Shown here: positions 1-5,335 of the stretch, in pieces
Layout of the letters: every line of letters starts with the position of its first letter
How positions within the stretch are numbered: the stretch's first letter is position 1
From: Nanobdellati archaeon
Lineage (GTDB): Archaea; EX4484-52; JAADEF01
DNA: 10,564 nt
NCBI GenBank assembly: GCA_015521505.1
Contig: WAOB01000141.1
Span: forward strand, 1 to 10,564
Reading direction: 5' to 3'
Notes under the pieces: model-generated
Seen by the model: the letters and a program-made list of their open reading frames with translations, nothing else
Databases searched by the model: none
Told to the model about the DNA's origin: nothing
Made by a program: the position numbers and the translations under genes

Positions 1-250
1 TTAAAAACAGGTAAGGTAGATGTTTATTGAGTATAGTTAAAGAGATATAGGGAAATAAAATCCATGTGATAAATATAATACTGAGTGCCAATGTATAAAA
101 TAAAATATAGGTAGAAAAGAACGAAACGAAAATATTGTAGATAGTAAAAAATAAATTAGATAAAATGATAGATCCTATAAGAACAGCACAGAAAATATAA
201 AAATCCAATAGTATTAAACCAAAAATTTTCTTATTTTTCTTCTTTTTCAT
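1..250 (-). CDS. Hydrophobic membrane protein, partial (C-terminus beyond the left edge)
   Basis: An ATG at 248-250 opens a minus-strand frame that runs 83 codons to the window edge without a stop, which is unlikely by chance in such AT-rich DNA. The product starts with a basic stretch (MKKKKNKK) and is then almost wholly hydrophobic. There are two likely membrane spans, about residues 9-45 (perhaps two short helices) and 47-72, ending near a short polar stretch (LNKHLPY). No family is recognisable. The start is fixed by an in-frame TAG two codons upstream and by a TATA box about 25 bases upstream, which suggests a leaderless or nearly leaderless mRNA. A purine stretch (GAGAGGG) lies 8-14 bases before the ATG and could be a weak ribosome site. 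It lies 222 bases downstream of mat and probably has its own promoter. A chance open frame cannot be fully excluded. Confidence 0.6.
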   Translation of the reverse strand, partial: MKKKKNKKIFGLILLDFYIFCAVLIGSIILSNLFFTIYNIFVSFFSTYILFYTLALSIIFITWILFPYISLTILNKHLPYLFL

Positions 251-270
251 AATCTAACCCTCTCATCAAA

Positions 271-280
271 TATTTAAAAA
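271..280 (-). promoter_or_regulatory. TATA box of the partial membrane-protein gene
   Basis: On the minus strand this reads TTTTTAAATA, close to the archaeal TATA consensus. Its T/A junction is about 25 bases before the ATG at 250, so transcription would start at or next to the start codon. Confidence 0.55.
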
Positions 281-285
281 TTACA

Positions 286-318
286 CCATCTTTCTACTAT
301 GAGAAAGATCAAAGATGG
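286..318. repeat. Two overlapping, mutually exclusive inverted repeats
   Basis: ATCTTTCT (288-295) pairs with AGAAAGAT (302-309) around a 6-base loop. CCATCTTT (286-293) also pairs with AAAGATGG (311-318) around a 17-base loop. The two stems share the same left arm, so only one can form at a time. The element lies just upstream of the TATA box of the leftmost gene, so it could be a protein-binding site or the 3' end of the mat transcript. Confidence 0.5.
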
Positions 319-338
319 CTAACATCAAGAAATTTGAT

Positions 339-358
339 TTTATACTTATAAGTATAAA
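339..358. repeat. 20-bp perfect palindrome
   Basis: Positions 339-358 equal their own reverse complement; the core is TATACTTATAAGTATA (341-356). The right half belongs to the AAGTATAAAT direct repeats that follow. It lies between mat and the membrane-protein gene, about 60 bases upstream of that gene's TATA box, where a dimeric repressor site would be plausible. A binding role is inference. Confidence 0.6.
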
Positions 359-370
359 TTAAGTATAAAT
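350..370. repeat. Tandem 10-bp direct repeat AAGTATAAAT
   Basis: AAGTATAAAT occurs at 350-359 and again at 361-370, separated by one T. A third, inverted copy of nine of these bases (TTTATACTT) lies at 339-347 within the palindrome. Confidence 0.6.
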
Positions 371-374
371 CTTT

Positions 375-398
375 AAATAATATTTTAGAAATAATATT
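375..398. repeat. 10-bp direct repeat AAATAATATT with 4-bp spacer
   Basis: AAATAATATT is present at 375-384 and 389-398 (period 14). The first copy overlaps a plus-strand TTTAAATA at 372-379, which matches the archaeal TATA consensus and would point a transcript into the 3' end of mat, antisense to it. Confidence 0.45.
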
Positions 399-446
399 CT
401 CTCTTATCATACCTAAAAACAGAATTATCGTGTCTTTTCATCCAAA

Positions 447-466
447 CCAAACAATACCACAAAAAA
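447..466 (-). terminator. Possible T-rich terminator after mat
   Basis: On the minus strand, a run of six T begins 7 bases after the mat stop codon, followed by a GTTTGG-rich stretch. Archaeal transcription commonly stops at T tracts without a hairpin. No stem-loop precedes it, so this is only a plausible site. Confidence 0.35.
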
Positions 467-472
467 CTCATA

Positions 473-1669
473 TCAAGCAACCTTATACTTGCCTTCCAAA
501 ACCTTTTTCCATATGCTTGGCATCTCATTAAGCATTTCTTCTGCCAGTTTCTTTATACTTCCCTCTTTGCTCTTATCTAAACTCTTTATTTTAATATCTA
601 AGCTTTGAGGTTCTGTAATGGGTTTGCCTATTTGAGAAACAACATAAACATATGCTTCTTCCCCATAACCTCTATCTACTATTTCCTTTGCTAAATCATT
701 GGCAAAGAAGTTGTATATCTTGCCAACATGACTTATAGCGTTCTTACCTGCTGCTGCCTCCAAACTCATAGGTCTATAAGGAGTTATCAAACCATTAACT
801 CTGTTTCCTCTCCCCACTTGTCCATCATCTCCATGCTCGGCACTTGTACCTGTAACAGTTAAATAAATACTTTCATCATCATAATTATCAGCAGTATTTA
901 TGAAGATCTCAACTTCTTCATTATGCTTTGAAACAACTTCCTTATTAACAATTTCTTTTATAACATTTATTTTATCTATATAATCTTCTAGTGATGAAAC
1001 ATACTTGTCAATCAAAGCAACTGCAATCGTTATACTATAATTGTTTTCATTCCTTACCCCCATAACCTTGATATCCTCTCCCACGAACGGATACTTATTT
1101 TTAATCTCTCTACTATTCAGCAGTTTTTCTGTCTCATAAACAATACTTTCCAAAGTGTCAAAAGGATAATAACCTACTCCAAAAGATGTATCATTTGCTA
1201 AAGGAACTTCTCCTTTTTTAGCAAACCTTTCAAAAAGTTCAACCAAATCTCTACTTCCAGGTCTTATTTTAGTTGTTAAAATTACGTGATTCTCTTCATC
1301 TAAATTCCTTATATTGTCTCTTAACCATTCATGCATAACTTCCAAAGCAATCTCATCAACAGGTATCATATCTCCATTAACCTCTTTGGTTGCTCTCCCT
1401 ACTACTGAGATCTCTATTGGCTCTATGATTTTTCCACCGTTATATCTAGGTTGAGCAACCCCTCCAACAAGCAATGCTTTATCAACATTGTGATGCATAA
1501 CAAAACCATAATTATCTAAATAGTATTTACTCAAAGCAATAGAAACCTGTTCTGCTAAGTTATCGCATATCGTATCCGGATGTCCTATCCCTTTTCTTTC
1601 CACAATTTCCACTCTATTTTTATATGGCAATAAGTCGATAGAGAGACTAGAAATAGAGATGTTACTCAT
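473..1669 (-). CDS. mat: S-adenosylmethionine synthetase, archaeal type
   Basis: Makes S-adenosylmethionine from methionine and ATP, releasing phosphate and pyrophosphate; AdoMet is the cell's methyl donor. The 398 residues match the archaeal family (about 400), which is highly diverged from bacterial MetK. Conserved segments are visible in order: [14 protein letters not shown] (24-37, with the active-site His30 and Asp32), [12 protein letters not shown] (59-70), the long block around [20 protein letters not shown] and the following [14 protein letters not shown] with its HVGKIYN extension. It is the second gene of an operon: the rps6e stop is 16 bases upstream, and the gap carries GTGGTGG, a GGTG-type ribosome site 4-5 bases before the ATG. 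That spacing supports this start. It ends 222 bases before the next minus-strand gene. The gene looks complete and shows no missing key residue. Also called metK; identification is secure. Confidence 0.97.
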   Translation of the reverse strand: MSNISISSLSIDLLPYKNRVEIVERKGIGHPDTICDNLAEQVSIALSKYYLDNYGFVMHHNVDKALLVGGVAQPRYNGGKIIEPIEISVVGRATKEVNGDMIPVDEIALEVMHEWLRDNIRNLDEENHVILTTKIRPGSRDLVELFERFAKKGEVPLANDTSFGVGYYPFDTLESIVYETEKLLNSREIKNKYPFVGEDIKVMGVRNENNYSITIAVALIDKYVSSLEDYIDKINVIKEIVNKEVVSKHNEEVEIFINTADNYDDESIYLTVTGTSAEHGDDGQVGRGNRVNGLITPYRPMSLEAAAGKNAISHVGKIYNFFANDLAKEIVDRGYGEEAYVYVVSQIGKPITEPQSLDIKIKSLDKSKEGSIKKLAEEMLNEMPSIWKKVLEGKYKVA

Positions 1670-1685
1670 TTAACCACCACAACCA

Positions 1686-2090
1686 TTATGCTTCTTGTTG
1701 TGCTTCTTCCTTACTTCCAAAAATTTCTTCCAATTTCTGTTTTCCTTCTTTAACAATCATTGCATTTATTTGTGATATATCCTCTGCAATAATCTCACCT
1801 CTTATTGTTTTCCTTCTTCTTATACCTTTTTCTTTTGGCTTATATCCTGGACCAGAACTTACTAAAACTCTCACTCTTCCTGTAGTATGTATACCCTTTC
1901 TCATAGGAAATCCATCTTTATCAGAACCGCCTGTAATTTTCAATCTATAACCAGGAAGATCGATCAAACCTCCATCAAACTCCTCTCCTATTTTCAATCC
2001 TACAAGTTGCTTTAATTTCTTAGTATCAATAACTTTCTGGTAACTCTTCCCTGTTTGAGGATCATTTATCACTACTTTAATCTCAGCCAT
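1686..2090 (-). CDS. rps6e: 30S ribosomal protein eS6
   Basis: Small-subunit ribosomal protein shared by archaea and eukaryotes and absent from bacteria. The 134-residue product has the family signature GGSDKDGFPMR (residues 54-64), then a basic RNA-binding stretch (GPGYKPKEKGIRRRKTIRG, about 80-98) and a charged C-terminal helix ending KEEAQQEA. Eukaryotic S6 is longer, with a phosphorylated tail; this short form is normal for archaea. A ribosome site GGTGGT sits 5-6 bases upstream of the ATG, and a TATA-like box lies at about 2144-2153. The predicted leader is therefore about 30 bases, unlike the leaderless genes nearby. It is followed by mat with a 16-base gap, so the two are probably co-transcribed. 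That pairing differs from the eS6/initiation-factor clusters seen in many archaea. Identification is secure. Confidence 0.97.
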   Translation of the reverse strand: MAEIKVVINDPQTGKSYQKVIDTKKLKQLVGLKIGEEFDGGLIDLPGYRLKITGGSDKDGFPMRKGIHTTGRVRVLVSSGPGYKPKEKGIRRRKTIRGEIIAEDISQINAMIVKEGKQKLEEIFGSKEEAQQEA

Positions 2091-2136
2091 CTATAACCAC
2101 CATTAGAAAAAGATACATTATTTTTATTATTTTATG

Positions 2137-2159
2137 AATTAACTTTAAAAAATTAACTT
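2137..2159 (-). promoter_or_regulatory. Probable rps6e promoter flanked by 9-bp direct repeats
   Basis: The minus strand reads TTTTTTAAAG across roughly 2144-2153, a TATA-like box that would start transcription near 2120 and leave a leader of about 30 bases. AATTAACTT (plus strand) occurs at 2137-2145 and 2151-2159, period 14, so the two copies flank and overlap the box. The same T run, only a few bases past the stop of the surface-protein gene, could also end that transcript. Confidence 0.45.
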
Positions 2160-2166
2160 ATTCTTA

Positions 2167-4749
2167 TCAAGAATTCTCCATAACACAGGATACATAAGCA
2201 TCTTTTATTGCATTTATTGCATCAATAGCACAGTACTTTGCACACTCACATGAAAAAGGAACTTCCTTACCAACAATATCCTCAGCACATGACAAAAACA
2301 TACAGAAATCTTTTTCTTGAGAAGGATCAATAACCAATCCATTAAACAGATCTTCACAAGGTAAAGATGGTTTAAATTGATTGATAATGTCCTCAACTAC
2401 CCTATCATAAGGAATATTATAGGTGGGAACTTCTCCTAAAGAATCTATTGATACAACATAATTTTCTCCTGTGGAGGATATAGATAAGGAGGAAATAGAA
2501 GGAGATGGTATGTCTGTAGGAATAGAACACGATTCTATCATATTCTTAATTTGAGCAAATCTTAAACCAAATACCGATGCATACCACAAAGTTTTTTCTT
2601 TTAAACTACACAATCTACACGATTCTCCAACAACAGATGCAACCATATATGCCTTTAAGGCACACATATCACATGTGTTTCTATCTATTTTGATCTTATT
2701 AGGTAGTTGTTCTCCTTTAGATAGAGAAAATAATGTTACAGAAGGTACGGAGAAGCCGTTAATTCCCCCACCATAGGAATAAGTGTAGGTTTTGGAAGGA
2801 TTGTAAGGCAAAACAAGAGTTTTGCTTTTTATCACTGGATAGATTAATGTTGAATAATTATTCCCAGATTTAAAAGTTATATTATACACTCCTCTATCTA
2901 GTTCAAGGTTTATTTTACCATGAATGTTCGTTTTCCCCACAAAATCACCGTTAACATATACACTCACATTTGAATAGAAAAATTGAGGTGGTGAGAAGAG
3001 ATAAATATCTAAAGTATAATTTCCTGAAGGGAATTGCTCTCCTGATAGCGGTTTTTCAGGATATAAATAATAAAGTACAATACCTAGAAGAATAAATACG
3101 GCCCCTAATGTGTGTGCTAATGCATAATACTTTTTCCTGTTGTATTTTTTCATTTTAGGATAGGATCTTTTCAAGATGATTGAGAAAGGAATAATAATTA
3201 TTCCAAGTAAAGAAATTATTAAATAAAGATTGTTCCTTAAAAGCATACCCTTAACCTCATCGTAATTTCCATAATATGCAATAAGCTCTCCTTCATTATC
3301 TGTCCATAACACTTTATCGTTTATCTTTATAGGTTCTCCTGGATGATTGGATTTCGCATAAACTACATATCCCTCCTCAAATCTATATACTTTATACTCG
3401 TTCAAGTTGTTGTATCCTTTCCCTTTTATTACAGTAGTATTTTGATATATCCTTTCTCCATAATTATATGATGCAGTTATATTATATTCATCACCATAAA
3501 ACCTCACTTTTATACTTAAATTATTGCCTGTTAATATGGGTCTTTCATTTGCCTCTATTACTACATCTCCTTTAAATAAAAAATTAGGTTCTACCCATGC
3601 TTTCAGAATGTTATTGGATTCATCATAACTAAGCATAACTTTAGGAATAAGCATACTCATATAGTATAAACCATTTGATGATGCTACATACCCTTTATAG
3701 AAATCGTGAGCACCGTAAATGTTCGAGATATATGAGTTAATCTTAACATCATAAGAGAAAGTTATCTCTACATATTCCTTATCAATATAGATATCTTCAT
3801 AATTAATCTCCTCCGAAGATTTATATTTACCTACCTTTTCAATATCTACTTTTTCTCTAACTATTTTGTAAGGTTCCATTACTAAAGGAGGTAATTTCGG
3901 ATCAAAGAGCATTAAATTTCCAAAAGGAACGCTTGAAATAAATCTATTTCCAAGAGGTTTTATGTGTAGGGTTTGTATGCTCTTATAAATATAAAATATC
4001 TTTTTATCCAGAGAAAAAACAACTATCGATGAGTTTTGAAATGCTTCCATCAGTGCAATGTAAACGTTATTATTATCTACAAATATCCCATTTGGTTTTA
4101 CCAATTCTCCAAAGATATCAGGTAGAAAATATATAACAACACTTCCATTCTTATACACCAGTCCAACAATTCCTTTTCCATCTTGAGTATATCCAGAAAA
4201 TATTAAAATATCATTTCCTCTAATCTTTTTAACAAAAATATCTTGTGTTGATTGAATACCAAATTTGCTTAAGTCATAATAATAAAGCTCTTTTGAATCT
4301 GTATCTATCATTCCTATTATGCCTTTCATCTCATTTATATTCCCTGCAAGATAAACTTTTTCTTTATAAAAAAACACATGATAAAATTTGTAATTTTCTC
4401 CATATCTGCTATAACTCCACTCATACAACATGTTGTTTTCAGTATCTAACATAAAAGGATATGAACCATCATAAACACCATAAACCTCTTCACCTTTAAC
4501 AGCAATACCATTAACATTATTTTTTAGTTTCCACATCTTAAAGTAAGTATCATTTACCATTTTATATATTCTTCCATCAAAAGCAGATATAAAAACCTCT
4601 CCCTTCTCATTAATTCTTGGATGCAACAAACCTCCTTGTAAGTTCCAATGTTCAATTTTATATCTTTGAACTTCTTGAGAATAAGAGATAGAGAGAATGA
4701 AAAGAACCAAAATACTAACTGTTGTGAATAGTAATTTTCTATGTGTCAT
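2167..4749 (-). CDS. Large surface protein of unknown function with a cysteine-rich C-terminal domain
   Basis: No family recognised. Residues 1-24 are a signal peptide (basic THRKL start, hydrophobic 6-22, possible cleavage after SYS). Residues 25-290 show repeated short strand-turn patterns (EVFISAFDG, EVYGVYDG, KVYLAG, NVYIAL) suggesting a beta-propeller; 290-500 also looks beta-rich. Two membrane helices (about 507-526 and 542-563) enclose a very basic loop (KRSYPKMKKYNRKK), so that loop should be cytoplasmic and both flanks extracellular. Residues 575-640 resemble a small PEGA or carboxypeptidase-regulatory-like beta domain (VYVNGDFVGKTN...GVYNITF). The last 168 residues hold all 12 cysteines (693, 696, 711, 714, 741, 798, 816, 821, 834, 836, 840, 855), probably as disulfides or a metal site. 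Several N-glycosylation sequons (NDT, NSS, NIT, NTT, NYT, NVS) fit a secreted face. A TATA box just upstream and no Shine-Dalgarno suggest a leaderless mRNA. The gene is certain; the function is not. Confidence 0.85.
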   Translation of the reverse strand: MTHRKLLFTTVSILVLFILSISYSQEVQRYKIEHWNLQGGLLHPRINEKGEVFISAFDGRIYKMVNDTYFKMWKLKNNVNGIAVKGEEVYGVYDGSYPFMLDTENNMLYEWSYSRYGENYKFYHVFFYKEKVYLAGNINEMKGIIGMIDTDSKELYYYDLSKFGIQSTQDIFVKKIRGNDILIFSGYTQDGKGIVGLVYKNGSVVIYFLPDIFGELVKPNGIFVDNNNVYIALMEAFQNSSIVVFSLDKKIFYIYKSIQTLHIKPLGNRFISSVPFGNLMLFDPKLPPLVMEPYKIVREKVDIEKVGKYKSSEEINYEDIYIDKEYVEITFSYDVKINSYISNIYGAHDFYKGYVASSNGLYYMSMLIPKVMLSYDESNNILKAWVEPNFLFKGDVVIEANERPILTGNNLSIKVRFYGDEYNITASYNYGERIYQNTTVIKGKGYNNLNEYKVYRFEEGYVVYAKSNHPGEPIKINDKVLWTDNEGELIAYYGNYDEVKGMLLRNNLYLIISLLGIIIIPFSIILKRSYPKMKKYNRKKYYALAHTLGAVFILLGIVLYYLYPEKPLSGEQFPSGNYTLDIYLFSPPQFFYSNVSVYVNGDFVGKTNIHGKINLELDRGVYNITFKSGNNYSTLIYPVIKSKTLVLPYNPSKTYTYSYGGGINGFSVPSVTLFSLSKGEQLPNKIKIDRNTCDMCALKAYMVASVVGESCRLCSLKEKTLWYASVFGLRFAQIKNMIESCSIPTDIPSPSISSLSISSTGENYVVSIDSLGEVPTYNIPYDRVVEDIINQFKPSLPCEDLFNGLVIDPSQEKDFCMFLSCAEDIVGKEVPFSCECAKYCAIDAINAIKDAYVSCVMENS

Positions 4750-4770
4750 AATATATATAATAAAGGAAAG

Positions 4771-4780
4771 TTTAAAAATA
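4771..4780 (-). promoter_or_regulatory. TATA box of the large surface-protein gene
   Basis: Minus strand TATTTTTAAA, its T/A junction 24-25 bases before the ATG at 4749. The leader has no Shine-Dalgarno (TTATTATATATATT precedes the ATG), so the transcript probably begins at the start codon. Confidence 0.6.
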
Positions 4781-4830
4781 TTAATACTCTAAAGTTATCT
4801 ACATTCATTAAAGTTAAATACGTTAGATAA

Positions 4831-4873
4831 GGACAGGACAAGACAAGGACAAACACTTCGTCTTATATCGTCT
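4831..4873. repeat. GGACA short tandem repeat and TCGTCT direct repeat
   Basis: On the plus strand 4831-4855 reads as GGACA units: GGACA, GGACA, AGACA, A, GGACA, then AACAC. Next, TCGTCT occurs at 4858-4863 and 4868-4873 around TATA. Read on the minus strand, the first part is a pyrimidine-rich tract (TTGTCCTTGTCTTGTCC) starting about 50 bases after rpoK, so it may help end the tRNA-rpoK transcript. No gene is visible in 4750-4905. Confidence 0.45.
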
Positions 4874-4905
4874 GTTTTTGTTTTTACTTTATTCTCTACA
4901 TTTAC

Positions 4906-5073
4906 TTACCTCACAACCTCTATAGGCAAAACATCTTGTTCAAACTCTATTTTAGCAATTTCAAGAGGATCAAGAACATTAACATTCTCTATTTTTATGA
5001 GAGGTGGTGCCCCCATTGAGATTTGCATTGCTCTCGCACTAATTATCCTTGCTTTTTCGTATTTAGTATACAT
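4906..5073 (-). CDS. rpoK: DNA-directed RNA polymerase subunit Rpo6 (RpoK)
   Basis: Small polymerase subunit, the archaeal counterpart of eukaryotic Rpb6 and bacterial omega; it clamps the largest subunit and helps assembly. The 55-residue product is the usual archaeal length and carries the conserved core [20 protein letters not shown] (2-21), then APPLI and [11 protein letters not shown] (35-45), ending PIEVVR. The start is the ATG at 5073 because a strong ribosome site GGAGGTG lies 5 bases before it (5079-5085). A longer reading would begin inside tRNA-Val, and an ATG at 5091 lies upstream of the ribosome site, so both are rejected. It begins 31 bases after tRNA-Val and is probably on the same transcript, hence the use of a Shine-Dalgarno rather than a leaderless start. 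Identification is secure. Confidence 0.95.
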   Translation of the reverse strand: MYTKYEKARIISARAMQISMGAPPLIKIENVNVLDPLEIAKIEFEQDVLPIEVVR

Positions 5074-5078
5074 CCTAA

Positions 5079-5085
5079 CACCTCC
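5079..5085 (-). promoter_or_regulatory. Shine-Dalgarno of rpoK (decides its start)
   Basis: Minus strand GGAGGTG followed by TTAGG and the ATG at 5073. It is complementary to the archaeal 16S rRNA 3' end (CACCUCC) and is the best ribosome site in the window. Confidence 0.85.
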
Positions 5086-5104
5086 AATCATTACTATCGT
5101 TTTA

Positions 5105-5179
5105 TGGGCCGGGCCGGATTTGAACCGGCGCCCTCCGCCTTGTAAGGGCGGCGTCATAGCCAGACTAGACTACCAGCCC
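5105..5179 (-). tRNA. trnV: tRNA-Val (anticodon UAC)
   Basis: A full 75-base cloverleaf folds on the minus strand. The acceptor stem GGGCTGG pairs with CCGGCCC (one G-U), followed by discriminator A. The D arm is closed by GUC/GAC. The anticodon stem CCGCC/GGCGG encloses loop CTTACAA with anticodon UAC, and the T arm is GCCGG-TTCAAAT-CCGGC. There is no intron and no encoded CCA, so CCA must be added by the tRNA nucleotidyltransferase. About 67% G+C. It follows tRNA-Asp by 11 bases and precedes the rpoK ribosome site by about 19 bases, so its 5' end has to be released by processing. Confidence 0.97.
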
Positions 5180-5190
5180 CTGTTTATGAA

Positions 5191-5264
5191 CGCCCAGGCC
5201 GGGATTTGAACCCGGGTCACAGGAGTGACAGTCCTGTATGATATCCAGGCTACACCACCTGGGC
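5191..5264 (-). tRNA. trnD: tRNA-Asp (anticodon GUC)
   Basis: A complete 74-base cloverleaf on the minus strand. The acceptor stem GCCCAGG pairs perfectly with CCTGGGC, with discriminator G73, the usual tRNA-Asp identity base. The anticodon stem CAGGA/TCCTG holds loop CTGTCAC (anticodon GUC at 5227-5229). The T arm is CCGGG-TTCAAAT-CCCGG. There is no intron and no encoded CCA. About 61% G+C, well above its surroundings. It is first in the tRNA-Asp, tRNA-Val, rpoK series; the nearest TATA box implies a 5' leader of some 10-15 bases to be removed. Confidence 0.97.
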
Positions 5265-5300
5265 AGAAACATAAGAGAATTCAAAAAAACATTATGACAT

Positions 5301-5314
5301 TAAATTTAAAAAAA
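5301..5314. promoter_or_regulatory. Shared divergent TATA region of thrS and tRNA-Asp
   Basis: The stretch TAAATTTAAAAAAA reads as a TATA box both ways. Rightward, TTTAAAAAAA (5305-5314) has its T/A junction about 28 bases before the thrS ATG. Leftward, TTTAAATTTA (5310-5301) would start RNA near 5279, about 15 bases before tRNA-Asp. No other good TATA box exists in the 71-base gap, so both units probably depend on this one element. Confidence 0.6.
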
Positions 5315-5335
5315 TTATAACAAAAATAAATAAAA

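Noticed and set aside
299..322. Plus-strand 7-codon mini-ORF (ATG AGA AAG ... TAA)
   Set aside because: Too short, with no downstream gene on that strand; better explained as part of the inverted repeats.
251..330. Box C/D small RNA on the minus strand
   Set aside because: TTGATG motifs resemble box C, but no CTGA box D occurs at a suitable distance and no guide pairing can be shown.
251..398. CRISPR array
   Set aside because: Repeats are only 9-10 bases long, closely spaced and of different kinds; there are no regular spacers and no cas gene.
2167..4749. Saposin-like identity for the Cys-rich C-terminus
   Set aside because: The region is helical and Cys-rich, but the cysteine spacing does not match the saposin pattern closely enough to call.
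5074..5157. N-terminal extension of rpoK (28 more residues)
   Set aside because: It would be coded by tRNA-Val sequence, and the Shine-Dalgarno lies just before the ATG at 5073.
4997..5209. Plus-strand 70-residue open frame
   Set aside because: It runs through the complement of rpoK and tRNA-Val, both of which are certain.
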